DNA of 64,000 bases from Cuscuta epithymum (GCA_945859915.1 CAMAPF010000048.1:806001-870000); one strand, 5' to 3'; positions 44,459-53,962 are shown, numbered from the stretch's first letter. Translations and numbers: made by a program. Notes: generated by a model from the sequence alone, not told the origin.

Positions 44459-44826
44459 TGTTAACTCTCAGAGTATATAACAACACTTTTTATACACGGC
44501 TGAACATATATTATATGCAAAGGGAAAAGGCTTAAAACACCACTTGATTATAAGATAAACTAGGCTATAAATAGGCATTACAGAAACAATCAAAAGGAAT
44601 GCACGTTCAACGTAACAAACCCCTAAAATAAAGCCATGCTGCACGTAAGAATAAAACCTAATTACTGGACTCAAACAACTCCTATTAAGTATTAACTAAC
44701 TAACAACCTTGACATATTCAATATTGAACCAATGAAATAAACAAAGAATAATAATAACTAGACTCCTACGTATGCATGACCACATAAAGTTCCCATGCAC
44801 ACGTCAAGCTTGATCATTCTCAAACA
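44459..44826 (-). repeat. Copia remnant 3' LTR
   Basis: Colinear with 48389-48749, sharing gtatataacaacact, gaacatatattatatgc and catgcacacgtcaagcttga, with many substitutions and small indels. Confidence 0.85.
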
Positions 44827-44931
44827 CCTCCCCTTGGTCCAAGCTTGCACATGTCAATCCTTTCCATGAAGTAATAATGTTTTGCTTGGTTCAAGGCCTT
44901 GGTAAATAGATCTACATTCTGCCAGTTTGTG
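44827..44931 (-). pseudogene. Copia RNase H C-terminal end (distal piece)
   Basis: The minus strand reads NWQNVDLFTKALNQAKHYY then FMERIDMCKLGPRGGV and stops at the LTR. It is separated from the rest of RNase H (47636-47822) by the gypsy insertion. Confidence 0.8.
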
Positions 44932-45249
44932 TGTTAGGGTCCGGGCCTAATATATAATAAGAATAATGGACTGGGCCTATTAGCATATTAATAAGAATAA
45001 AAGTGTATTAGTTTAGTATAAATAGCAGAAGGCAGGGAAGGGTTAGGTAGGCTGTTTAGACATTTTTCAGACTGGGACTTGGGAGATCGAGAGTTACTCT
45101 CTTTCTTGGGGGCTTCGGCTCATATTGGGGGCTTCGGCCATTGATTTCTTACTCTCTTTCTGTAATCGATTCTTCCTCATCAATAAAAACTCTTAGTTGT
45201 TCTTGATAGATTCTGTGATTTTACTGTTTACCTGGACAGTTTCCTATCA
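44932..45249 (+). repeat. Gypsy derivative 5' LTR
   Basis: tgttagggtcc to tttcctatca. A TATA-like agtataaatagc lies near 45020 and an aataaa signal near 45183. Identical by eye to 47318-47635. Confidence 0.93.
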
Positions 45250-45251
45250 AT

Positions 45252-45263
45252 TGGTATCAGAGC
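45252..45263 (+). promoter_or_regulatory. Primer binding site, initiator Met tRNA
   Basis: tggtatcagagc starts two bases after the LTR and is the standard plant initiator-Met tRNA primer site. Confidence 0.9.
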
Positions 45264-45279
45264 AGTGTTCGATCGCTGA

Positions 45280-47286
45280 ATGAGATATACGCGTTCCAAA
45301 ATGGAAGCCAGAATGAACGAGGTGGAACGAAGCATGGTGGATATTGGGAGAAATCAAAGAGAATTACACGATCAATTGGATCGGAGGATGCGTGAATTGC
45401 AGAGTAATATGGCGGACCAATTGGCGGAGAAATTGGCTTCGATTCAGACATCGATGCAAGCGACGATGCAAGCGAACTTGGCGGAATTTCAGAAGAACCT
45501 CGCCAGTCGATCGCGAAGCCTCTCTCACCGATCATCTGCATCGCATCGATCATCTGCCTCGCATCGCACGTCGCATCATCATCAACCGTTTCACCATCAA
45601 TCGTCGCATCACCATCACCAATCGCGACGGGCAACCAGTTCAGAAGGATCGGAAAACAGTTCGGACTATTCACCACCGCGAAACCACCATCATCGACACA
45701 GGAGACACGATCACCACCGCCGGACTGAAAGGAAAATTGAATTACCACTTTTCAATGGAGCTGACGCTGGTGGTTGGTTGATGAGAATGAACCGCTATTT
45801 CAGGTTAAATAGAACTGAGGAGGAGGAGAAAATTGATGTGGCAGTTCTAGCTATGGAGGATCAAGCTCTCAGTTGGTTTCAATGGTGGGAGAGACAAGCT
45901 GCACATCAGAACTGGGAGTCTTTCACTAGGGCGTTGACTAGAAGATTTCAGCCTGATATGGTAAACGATCCTCTTGGGCCTCTTTTCAGTCTGAAACAGA
46001 AAGCTACAATTCAAGAATACCGAGATCGATTCGAAAAGGCTATCGCTTCACAAGGCCATTTAACAGAAGAAGTCTTAAAAGCAGCCTTTCTTAAGGGATT
46101 GAGAAGAGATATAAAAGCAGAATTGAAGTTACATCATACTAGAACATTGGCAGAAGTTATGGATACTGCCTCCGCGATTGAGAACAAAATTTTGGAAACT
46201 TTGTTTGTAAAAGATAAAGAGGAGGAAAGAAAGAAGGTGCAGACTGCAAATCAGAAATGGGAAGATGGTTGTAGAGGGAGTTCTAGCTACACAACCAAGA
46301 ATCCATCTGGCAACTATTTAGTTGATAACATGAAGAAGCAGGAATCTTCAAATTCAGTTCAGCGGAATACAAAACCCCAATTATCACAAGAAGAATTGCT
46401 TGAAAGAAGTAAAAAGGGGCTATGTTTCAAATGCGGAGAGAATTGGGGAAGGGGACATGTGTGCAAGATGAAGAATTATACAATAACTTTAGTGGAACGA
46501 TCGGAGGGTGAAGCTGAGTCTGAATTTGAAGCACTGGAATCAAGCAGGGATAAGATCACACCTCTAGAATTGAAGACCATGCAATTCTCTGTAAGTGATG
46601 AGAAAGAAATAACCCCTGTGAAAACATTTAAGGTGAGAGGTAAACTGAAATGGCATGAAGGTGAAAGCACAGTAAATGTACTCATTGATGGAGGTGCTAC
46701 ACACAATTTTCTGTCACTAAACTTGGCGGAAAAGTGGAGGATTCCTTATGCTCATTTCACAGGGAATAGGGTGCAGTTAGGGAATGGCGAATGTATTCCA
46801 ATCTGTGGCAGGTGTGCAGGTGTGGATCTGAATGTGCAAGGAATTGGTATTCACCAAACTTATTACTTATTGGAGCTGGGGAGCATGGATTTAGTCTTGG
46901 GAATGGACTGGTTAACAAGTTTGGGAGACATGGAGATTAACTTCCAAAGTCAGACCTTCAAATGGAAAGTACAAGGGCAGGAGGTGATTCTACAAAGAGA
47001 TGACTCATCAAGAGAGCAGGACGTTGAAGGAAGAAGTGTTCAAAGGCACGAAGTAGCTGTCCCCAATGTTACAGCAAGCTGCAATTGGGTCTTCCAAAAA
47101 CCTGCAGAAATCACAGTTCTGGATCAAATTGTCTGGCCTATGTGGAACTATGCTGTGAAATACTTAGAGGGAAAGATGGAAGTAGTAAAGCTAAAGGCCC
47201 AGCAGACCAATCAGTACTGGAGAGGAAGGGGTGCTAGGATGAAAGAAGAGAACAAGTTAGTGGCTGTGTCATATCATCCACCTTGA
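45280..47286 (+). CDS. Gag-protease polyprotein of the gypsy derivative (668 aa)
   Basis: ATG at 45280 is 17 bases after the primer site. The N-terminus (about 1-75) is a likely coiled coil rich in Gln, Met and Glu, followed by a Ser/His/Arg-rich segment (about 85-150). The retrotransposon gag domain follows (about 155-310: PLFNGADAGGWLMRM, ALSWFQWWERQA, FRPD-type RRFQPDMVNDP). A zinc knuckle CFKCGENWGRGHVC is near residue 382. A pepsin-like protease domain has IDGGATHNFLS with the catalytic Asp near 470 (the usual DSGATHNF has Ser next to Asp) and LVLGMDWL near 545. After about residue 595 the protein switches to a short unrelated tail with no RT. The frame is fully open. It could supply particles but needs polymerase and integrase from another element. 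Confidence 0.9.
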   Translation: MRYTRSKMEARMNEVERSMVDIGRNQRELHDQLDRRMRELQSNMADQLAEKLASIQTSMQATMQANLAEFQKNLASRSRSLSHRSSASHRSSASHRTSHHHQPFHHQSSHHHHQSRRATSSEGSENSSDYSPPRNHHHRHRRHDHHRRTERKIELPLFNGADAGGWLMRMNRYFRLNRTEEEEKIDVAVLAMEDQALSWFQWWERQAAHQNWESFTRALTRRFQPDMVNDPLGPLFSLKQKATIQEYRDRFEKAIASQGHLTEEVLKAAFLKGLRRDIKAELKLHHTRTLAEVMDTASAIENKILETLFVKDKEEERKKVQTANQKWEDGCRGSSSYTTKNPSGNYLVDNMKKQESSNSVQRNTKPQLSQEELLERSKKGLCFKCGENWGRGHVCKMKNYTITLVERSEGEAESEFEALESSRDKITPLELKTMQFSVSDEKEITPVKTFKVRGKLKWHEGESTVNVLIDGGATHNFLSLNLAEKWRIPYAHFTGNRVQLGNGECIPICGRCAGVDLNVQGIGIHQTYYLLELGSMDLVLGMDWLTSLGDMEINFQSQTFKWKVQGQEVILQRDDSSREQDVEGRSVQRHEVAVPNVTASCNWVFQKPAEITVLDQIVWPMWNYAVKYLEGKMEVVKLKAQQTNQYWRGRGARMKEENKLVAVSYHPP

Positions 47287-47317
47287 GGGCAAGGTGGATG
47301 TTTAAGGGGCGGAGTAT

Positions 47318-47635
47318 TGTTAGGGTCCGGGCCTAATATATAATAAGAATAATGGACTGGGCCTATTAGCATATTAATAAGAATAAAAGTGTATTAGTTT
47401 AGTATAAATAGCAGAAGGCAGGGAAGGGTTAGGTAGGCTGTTTAGACATTTTTCAGACTGGGACTTGGGAGATCGAGAGTTACTCTCTTTCTTGGGGGCT
47501 TCGGCTCATATTGGGGGCTTCGGCCATTGATTTCTTACTCTCTTTCTGTAATCGATTCTTCCTCATCAATAAAAACTCTTAGTTGTTCTTGATAGATTCT
47601 GTGATTTTACTGTTTACCTGGACAGTTTCCTATCA
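47318..47635 (+). repeat. Gypsy derivative 3' LTR
   Basis: 318 bp, no difference from 44932-45249 noticed. It is preceded by the purine tract and followed by ttgtg. Confidence 0.93.
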
Positions 47636-47822
47636 TTGTGCCACAAAATGATAGTGTAATCTTCTCCTCTGCTACCAGTTGCCTCATAAAATGGTGTTGA
47701 ACATCTATATGCTTAGTCCTCGAACGGAAAGCAGGATTCTTTGTCATGGCTATAGCTGATTTGTTATCACACCAAATCTCAGGCTTTTCTTCTTGCTTGC
47801 AGCACAAATCCCATCTGTTTGA
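47636..47822 (-). pseudogene. Copia RNase H piece, proximal
   Basis: The minus strand encodes EEKPEIWCDNKSAIAMTKNP and RSRTKHIDVQHHFMRQLV, the RNase H block of copia pol. It continues across the gypsy insertion at 44931. Confidence 0.8.
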
Positions 47823-48112
47823 GTGTCTTACACTAAGCATATAGATGTTCAACACCATTTAATAAGGCAACTGGTAGCAGAGGAGAAGATTACATTACAA
47901 TTTTGTGCTAAGAACTGGCAGAATGCAGATCTATTTACCAAGGCCTTGAACCAAGCAAAACATTATTACTTCATGGAAAGGATTGACATGTGCAAACTTG
48001 GTTCAATATTGAATAAGTCAAGGTTGTTAGCTAGTTAATAGGAGTTGTTTGAGTCCAGTAATTAGGTTGTGGTCTTACGTGCAACATGGCTTTATTTTAG
48101 GGGTTTGTTAAA
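47823..48112 (+). pseudogene. Inverted duplicate of copia RNase H end and partial LTR
   Basis: The plus strand encodes TKHIDVQHHLIRQLVAEEKI, then FTKALNQAKHYYFMERIDMC, the same peptide found on the minus strand at 47822-47636 plus 44931-44827. After CKLG it jumps, without the polypurine tract or LTR start, into the middle of the LTR (ttaataggagttgtttgag) and ends in ggggtttgtta. It forms a large palindrome with the minus-strand copy. Confidence 0.75.
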
Positions 48113-48388
48113 TGAGAAAAAGGGTTTTGGCATCTTTCTTCCGTTTTTCTCTAAGAGCTTGATCAGGCTTCTCCGGCTGATCATCAACAAAGCCGTCCTC
48201 AACTATGCTCCACAATTCTTGAGACTTGAAAAGGGTTTTCATTTTCAAGCTCTAGAAATGATAGTTGATTCCCTTGAACAAGGGAAGTTGCTTCACTGAA
48301 TTGCCATTCCCAGAACCTTGCATATTGGTGTGTTTTCTCCCTCGTGTAAGACACTCTTACAGAAGTTCTCACTGTCTCTGATACCAAA
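48113..48388 (-). pseudogene. Copia gag N-terminus and primer site
   Basis: The minus strand reads LPLFKGINYHF, then (after a stop) SLKMKTLFKSQELWSIVEDG and ALREKRKKDAKTLF, the standard start of a copia gag. Next to the LTR the minus strand has tggtatcagaga (about 48375-48386), a Met-tRNA primer site. Stops and a frameshift disrupt it, and it is cut at 48113 by the inverted duplicate. Confidence 0.78.
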
Positions 48389-48749
48389 TGTTATCTCTCA
48401 CAGTATATAACAACACTCTATACACACGGCCGAACATATATTATATGCAGAGGGAAAAGGCTAAAAACACCACACTTTATTATAGTTAAACTAGGCTATA
48501 TATAGCCATTACAGAAACAATCAAAAGGGATGCACATTCAACGTAACAAACCCTTAAAATAAAGCCATGCTACACGTTAGACCACAACCTAATAACTGGA
48601 CTCAAACAACTCCTATTAACTAGCTAACAACCTTGACTTATTCAATATTGAACCAATGAAATAAACAAAGAATAATAATAACTACACTCCTACGTATGCA
48701 TGACCACATAAAGTTCCCATGCACACGTCAAGCTTGACCATTCTTAACC
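48389..48749 (-). repeat. Copia remnant 5' LTR
   Basis: Starts tgttatctctcacagtatat on the plus strand. Partner of 44459-44826. Confidence 0.82.
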
Positions 48750-48824
48750 ATTTTCTCAGTGTAGCCGCTATAGTATGATTCTCTTTTTCTGTTTTTATGT
48801 TAATTCCTAAACTATAAATGTTTG

Positions 48825-49255
48825 GAGTAAAGGGTCAGATTGGTCCTCAAAATTGCATAAAAAGGGTCAAATAAGTTCTTATGTAGGAGGCTCTGTCCGG
48901 TCATCGCCATTTGGGGTGGTTTCCGGTGGAATTTTTTGATGAATTTTTTTGAGCGCCTTATTCATTAAGTCTAGTTTACTCATACCAAGTTTCAGCTAAA
49001 ACTTCAATCGGGAAGGCATTCAAATGAATTCTTGAGGATAACTGCACAGTTATCTTCAAGAATTCATTTGAATGCCTTCCCGATTGAAGTTTTAGCTGAA
49101 ATTTGGTATGAGTAAACTAGACTTAATGAATAAGACTCTCAAAAAATTTCATCAAAAAATTCCACCGGGAACCTCCCCAAATGGTGATGGCCGGACAGTA
49201 AGGACTTATTTGACCATTTTATGCAATTTCGAGGACCAATATGACCCTTTACTCT
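48825..49255. mobile_element. Foldback element, copy C
   Basis: The ends gagtaaagggtca and tgaccctttactc are perfect inverted repeats, and inversion extends through nearly the whole 431 bp (for example gaattcatttgaatgccttc near the loop). Flanking direct repeats taaatgtttg (48815-48824) and taaatttttg (49256-49265) differ at one base. Same family as copies A and B. Confidence 0.82.
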
Positions 49256-49319
49256 AAATTTTTGTATACAATAGTGTTTGAAGTATATATATGTGTGTGT
49301 GTGTGTATATATATATAAA

Positions 49320-49726
49320 GTAGTGTTTTCCTAAGGTAGGCCTAAAACTTACAAGTTTTAAGCCTCTTTCATTTGAAGTGCTTCCGGGTTTAATTTTGTG
49401 AGCATATTCTCCGTGAAGTGTAGGTTATGTCCACCAAATTTCAACTTAAAATTCAATCGGGAAGTTATTTAACTAAATTATTGAAAAAAACTGCATGCTT
49501 CATGTATAAAAAACTGCCCAATTTGAAAAAACTTATTTAAGTGACTTCCCGATTAAATTTTAATCTGAAATTTGGTAGATATAGTATACATTTCATGGAG
49601 AACATTCTCACAAAATTTCATCAAAAAATTCATCCCGGAAGCCCCTCAACTGAAAGAGGCCTAAAAGTTTAACTTTTAGGCCTAAAAGTTTAACTTTTAG
49701 ATCTACCTTACGTGAATATTTTCCTA
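49320..49726. mobile_element. Foldback element, diverged relative
   Basis: Inverted arms share aaggtag, aggcctaaaa, aatcgggaagt and atttcatcaaaaaattcatc. The arm design and the phrase ttcatcaaaaaatt(c) resemble copies A to C, but the ends differ. taaaagtttaacttttaggc is duplicated at the right end. It follows a (GT)n(TA)n tract at 49286-49318. Confidence 0.65.
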
Positions 49727-49736
49727 TATATGTATA

Positions 49737-50011
49737 TATAGGGGAGCGTTCAAATAAAAAGTGATCTTCTCGTGCAAAGTGCGAAATTTGCACTTTTTCA
49801 TGTTTCGCTTGCGCTTTTGCTTGTTTTCATTGCACATTTTCGCTGTAGCAAAAAAAATTAGTTTATTTACAAAACTACCACCGTGGTTTTGGCCGAATTT
49901 GCCCAAAATCGCAAAGGCGAAAAAGTGCTACGGAAACACGAAAAAGTGAAAGCGAAACATGAAAAAGTGCAAATTTCGCACTTTGCACGGGAAGACCACT
50001 TTTTATTTGAA

Positions 50012-50025
<14 letters not shown>
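49737..50025. mobile_element. Inverted-repeat element set in a microsatellite
   Basis: The arms begin gttcaaataaaaagtg(a/g)tctt and contain gcaaagtgcgaaatttgcac. They extend about 110 bp each around a gtttatttacaaaactacca centre. TA repeats lie on the left and (TC)n(TA)n on the right (50019-50092). Confidence 0.75.

Positions 50026-50092
<67 letters not shown>
50019..50092. repeat. (TC)n(TA)n microsatellite
   Basis: About 14 tc/ct units followed by about 22 ta units, adjoining the inverted-repeat element. Confidence 0.95.
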
Positions 50093-50093
<1 letters not shown>

Positions 50094-51000
50094 GTATACA
50101 TATGACATATGATATAACTAGTCGCCTAGGAGGTCAGCTGGCGCCGCGCCTGGCCTGACCGCCGTGACAACCATGATTGTAGAAGATTCTAAGTTACAGG
50201 GTAATCATTAATGTGTCCATGGTAATTCTCTATAAGTTACTATTGAAATTTGAAATGCATATTTTATCATATAATCTGTCTGTTACATTGTTTCCATGTA
50301 CCTTCTTTTGCATCTTCTGCACCAGCCTTTAATGATGACAATGAATTTAATTACTTACATGCCTCTATGCCTGGTGGTTATATGTGCCTAAATAAACTTT
50401 TTTTTGTGTATTAACACTTCAACGTTCATTGTTTTTATGGTGTATTCTGCTTGTAGACTCTTATTGCGTGTAATTTCTGTTACTTTGTAGCTATGGGCAA
50501 AAGATTAAGCACTTATGCTCTTATTCCTCAAGCTGCTGTTGACATTATTGTTCCTTACTGATTAGACTGCTCTACGAGTACTTTGGGAGGCTTCATCAGG
50601 TAAACGATTTCTATGAAATTTTTAGGGTATTCCGATGGTTGTGAAGGAAAACAGCGTTTTTTAAATGAAAGTGTTGACATGCAATAGCAGAATACCCTTA
50701 TTTGTGCACTGCTTGACCTGTTTTGCTTCATTCTTTATACCATGACTCATTGACTGACACTGACTCTCCCAGTCTTTATATCTGGGTTTTTCTGTGAGAT
50801 ATTCTGCATTGACAAGATCAGTAAATTTAGTTAGAACTTCTTTGGTTGAACATAGCAGTTCTGTTGCTGCCTAATCTGATGTTTATGCAGCTTGTGCAGT
50901 TGCATTTTTTAATAAAATATTGAAAAGAAAAATAACATGCATGCAATTTTCAAGCAATTAGATCAAATTACATGTAAAAAATCGGCTTGAAAATATTTTG
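50093..51000. other. Unassigned intergenic DNA
   Basis: A GC-rich phrase at 50115-50165 echoes the gcctaggc repeat at 27.9 kb. A possible exon-like segment near 50490-50600 ends in atcaggtaaac, resembling a splice donor, but no protein is recognised. No complete gene could be supported. Confidence 0.3.
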
Positions 51001-51004
51001 GAAT

Positions 51005-51440
51005 ATCCAATAAAGAGGCTGGGAGGAAAGGGAGAGGAAGACTCAAACAGATGTGGATTACACATTTGGAGTTAGGAGTGATATTCTTCTTCTTGTGTTA
51101 GATGAGAGTATGGCTTTGGAGAGAGCAAAGTGGAGGGCGGGGCTGATATTCATGTGGCGGATTGATCCCTTATCATTTTTTTTCACTTTTTTAATATCTT
51201 TCTTATATTTTTGTTATCTTTTTTTTTATTATATATATGTATATTCTTTTTTTATCCTTTTTATCTGATCATTTTTATGTATATTTTATCTCTATTTTAT
51301 CTTTTTTTTTTTATATCTTTTTTATCATACCTTATCTTTTTACTTTTCTTTTCATTTTGGTTCCGTTATCATGCATCTATTCATGTTAGTCAACCCCAAA
51401 ATCTTTTGGGACTAAGACTTGAATGTTGTTGTTGTATCCA
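51005..51440 (+). mobile_element. RTE-type LINE, 3' end only
   Basis: The translated start reads KRLGGKGRGRLKQMW and, after a frame change, LDESMALERAKWRAG, which are the last conserved blocks of RTE reverse transcriptase proteins. A T-rich untranslated stretch follows. The 3' end is ccccaaaatcttttgggact then aagacttgaatgttgttgttgt, the short-repeat tail typical of RTE elements. The rest of the LINE is absent (5' truncation). Confidence 0.7.
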
Positions 51441-51612
51441 ATGAAGGGGCTGTGACTAAGAGGTCACGAGTTCAAGTCTTGAGAGTGTCCTCTTATCAAA
51501 ATGACAAGGGAGGACCGACTCCTTATATACCCTTGTGGTGGGACCCTTCCCCGGACCCTCACCTTGAGGGACGCCAATGTACACCGAACTGCCCCTTGTC
51601 CAATGAGAGGGT
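51441..51612 (+). mobile_element. SINE-like retroposon
   Basis: Box B-like gagttcaagtcttg near 51470 is followed by ccttcccc and cggaccctcaccttgaggg, and it ends in ggtcaaaaaaata. This resembles Au-type plant SINEs. It directly abuts the RTE tail. Box A is poor and the target duplication is unclear. Confidence 0.5.
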
Positions 51613-52108
51613 CAAAAAAATATAAAAATGAAAAAAAAAGTCAGCTGGTAAAATTCCTTCAAGCTTCTAGTGCAGCAAAAATATCAGCCTTTCTAGATAC
51701 ATGTGGTTGAAAAGGCTGTCTCTTCGATAACTGCAAAAGATACAACTGACTCCTCGGTGCATGTTCATAATGAAAAAATACAGCTAGCTCTTGGTTTCTT
51801 GTGCAAATACAACTATGATTGTTAAACACAACATGGTAAGCGTTGGTGCTGTTTTAGATCTCTTTTACATGCTTAACACACTACAACAACTTCTGGATTG
51901 ATAAGCAAAACAAAAAGCCATAAAACAAATAATTTCAACCGGAATAAACATATTTTTATCAAGACAAAATAACCAGGAGTATTTCATGTTGCGTATAAAA
52001 TTAGCTTTGGTAATATACTACATACATACATGCATATATATAGATTTTATATTAGTGTGTGAGGGATAAATCAGACGAATATTATACGATTTAAATCTGA
52101 CAATTGCT
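51613..52108. other. Spacer upstream of the DUF3444 sequence
   Basis: AT-rich with no recognised coding. A J-domain exon, which a full-length DnaJ relative would need, was looked for here and not seen. Confidence 0.4.
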
Positions 52109-52222
52109 ATGCAGTCTGAGGCAGGGGAGGGTGTAACAGCGGAGGTAGAGACTTTGGGTGGCTTGTTCTGCGTGCAGGTTGCTGGATAAGTTTAACAAAA
52201 AGTATATTGGGCACATAGCTTG
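52109..52222 (+). pseudogene. Frameshifted N-terminal part of the DUF3444 gene
   Basis: From the ATG at 52109 one frame gives SEAGEGVTAEVET. A second frame (52152-52220) gives LWVACSACRLLDKFNKKYIG and then a stop. Together with CSNC at the start of the next ORF, this recreates the CxxC...CxxC zinc-binding segment found between J domain and DUF3444 in plant DnaJ-related proteins. Two shifts are needed, near 52151 and 52219, so the original N-terminus is broken. Confidence 0.6.
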
Positions 52223-53293
52223 ATGTGCTCCAACTGTAATAAGAGCTTTAAAGCTGTTGTGGCATCAGGACGCACTGAAGATTTCATGGACTCTAAGAGC
52301 ATTGATAATGAGGATGAGAAAATTAATGAAATTTCTGGGACTAGGACTAGTGGTAGGATTAAGGCTAGGAAAATGACCAGTGTTGGTGAGATCTTACAGA
52401 GGGCAAAGGAGAGATCGTCGGGAGATCTGTGTGAATCATTGAATAGATCGGATGGATCAAATGGTGGTGTTGTGGAAGGGAAGAGTTCAAGGGCAAAGAG
52501 ATCAAAGGGCAGTGAACAAGAAGAAGAAGAAGAAGAAGAAGAAGAAGAAGAAGAAGAAGAAGAAATGACATTAGCAGAGATGCAAATGCATGTGATAAAG
52601 AAAAAGAAGCAGGAAAGCAAAAAGAGGAAGGATATGCAACTGTGTTTAGGTGGAAAAGAAAGTGAAATAGAGGAAGAAGGTATGGAGGGTAGGCATGTGA
52701 AAGGGAAGAGGGAGAGGAGCTTCAAGAGAGGGCAAGTTTGGGCGGTTTATAGTGATGACGGTGATGGGATGCCAAGGCGTTATGCATTGATTGATGGAGT
52801 GCTATCATTGAATCCCTTTAAGTTAAGAATGTGGTGGTTAGAATTGGCAAAGAGTGGCAAAAAAAATGGGTCTTGCGGGAGATACAGGGTTTCTTCTGAG
52901 CATGCGTTGGTGATGTCTTCTGAGATGTTTTCTCATACTGTGGATTGTGATAGAGTGGGGAGACAATTGTATACAGTTTATCCTAAAAAGGGTACAGTGT
53001 GGGCTATCCTGAAAGATGAAGATCAGGAGCAGCATGAGATCGTCGTGTGTTTGAGCAGTTACAGTGAAGTATATGGGCTGAGTTTGGGGTACCTGGAGAA
53101 GGTGGGGGATGATGGATTTGGGACAGTTTTCAAGAGGAGAGCGATTGGTGTTGATGCGATAAGGTGGCTTGGGAAGGGAGAGGTTGATGGATTGATGTCC
53201 CACCAGATTGTTGCCAGCAAGGTTTCGGGTGACTGCTGGGAATTGGATCCATCTGCACTTCCTCCTCCCTCACATGCTCTCCTTTATCAGTAA
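52223..53293 (+). CDS. DUF3444 domain protein, truncated DnaJ relative (356 aa)
   Basis: Single open exon from the ATG at 52223; an upstream in-frame stop precedes it. It starts MCSNCNKSF, the second half of a CxxC zinc motif. A charged linker with a run of Glu (GAA repeat, about 52519-52564) and basic KKKKQESKKRK follows. The DUF3444 domain occupies about residues 167-330, with FKRGQVWAVYSDDGDGMPR at its start, then FKLRMWWLE, MFSHTV and YPKKGTVWAIL. In full proteins, an N-terminal J domain that recruits Hsp70 precedes this; here it is missing. The domain is intact, so the gene may be expressed as a short form or may be a young pseudogene. No introns are evident. Confidence 0.7.
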   Translation: MCSNCNKSFKAVVASGRTEDFMDSKSIDNEDEKINEISGTRTSGRIKARKMTSVGEILQRAKERSSGDLCESLNRSDGSNGGVVEGKSSRAKRSKGSEQEEEEEEEEEEEEEEEMTLAEMQMHVIKKKKQESKKRKDMQLCLGGKESEIEEEGMEGRHVKGKRERSFKRGQVWAVYSDDGDGMPRRYALIDGVLSLNPFKLRMWWLELAKSGKKNGSCGRYRVSSEHALVMSSEMFSHTVDCDRVGRQLYTVYPKKGTVWAILKDEDQEQHEIVVCLSSYSEVYGLSLGYLEKVGDDGFGTVFKRRAIGVDAIRWLGKGEVDGLMSHQIVASKVSGDCWELDPSALPPPSHALLYQ

Positions 53294-53628
53294 GAGGAAT
53301 GAGCAGCTTCTGCCCCCAGTGTGTATATTTTTTTCAGTGATGCTTGGTGCTACTACCACTACTGCATATATAGGAGCAGCTGCATAATTTTGGCTTTTCT
53401 AATTATTTTTTTGTGGCATATGAAAATAATTTAATTTTTTAACATATTGTAATAGAAGACTGGTTTTAACATTCTGTCATGTACCTTATGGTCTGGTGAC
53501 ATCTATGTAAAACTTCCAAAGAGTAGATCATATTTTCGAATCTGTCTCAACTGAATAGATACTATAATAAGTTAGAAATAGAAAGCTTTGCCAAAAAAAT
53601 ATATTTTCTCACGCACACAATATATGTA

Positions 53629-53632
<4 letters not shown>
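53294..53632 (+). other. 3' flank of the DUF3444 gene
   Basis: Probable 3' UTR and AT-rich spacer. aataatttaa near 53424 could serve as a polyadenylation signal; nothing else is seen. Confidence 0.35.

Positions 53633-53687
<55 letters not shown>
53633..53687. repeat. (TA)n microsatellite
   Basis: About 27 TA units directly left of an inverted-repeat element. Confidence 0.95.
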
Positions 53688-53689
<2 letters not shown>

Positions 53690-53962
53690 ATAAGATCGGA
53701 TACAAAGTGTGCTTCCGGTACAAAATACAAATTCATCTCATTCATCTAATATTACAAAATCAAGGGCCACAATTGTTTGGGCAATTAAATTCATCCGTTA
53801 GTGGGTGTTGGGGAGTTTCCTATCTTTTAGCAACTATTTTCGGTTAGTACTTGGGGAAAGTTTTCCCATCTACCTATCAAATACACGGTCATCTCATTTA
53901 TATGGATGACTAGGATTAATTTGTATTTTGTAAATTAGGATGAATTTGTATGTGATCCTAAA

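Larger units (their letters stand above)
44932..47635 (+). mobile_element. Non-autonomous Ty3/gypsy retrotransposon with gag-protease only
   Basis: Two 318-bp LTRs (44932-45249 and 47318-47635) read as identical, and the 5-bp duplication ttgtg flanks them (44927-44931 and 47636-47640). The interior is only 2068 bp: primer site, one long gag-protease ORF, and a purine tract (aaggggcggagtat). RT, RNase H and integrase are absent. A short out-of-frame LEGKVDV tail near 47280-47306 recalls the LEDKV end of gypsy pol, so the element arose by internal deletion of a full gypsy element. Confidence 0.93.
44459..48749 (-). mobile_element. Rearranged Ty1/copia remnant
   Basis: LTRs at 44459-44826 and 48389-48749 (tgtta to aaca or aacc) are flanked by atttt (44454-44458 and 48750-48754). 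On the minus strand the right LTR is 5', followed by a primer site and a gag start. The left LTR is 3', preceded by the RNase H end (CKLGPRGGV) and purine tract ccaaggggaggt. Most of pol is missing and an inverted extra copy of the 3' end is inserted (47823-48112). A gypsy derivative is nested in the RNase H region. Confidence 0.8.
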
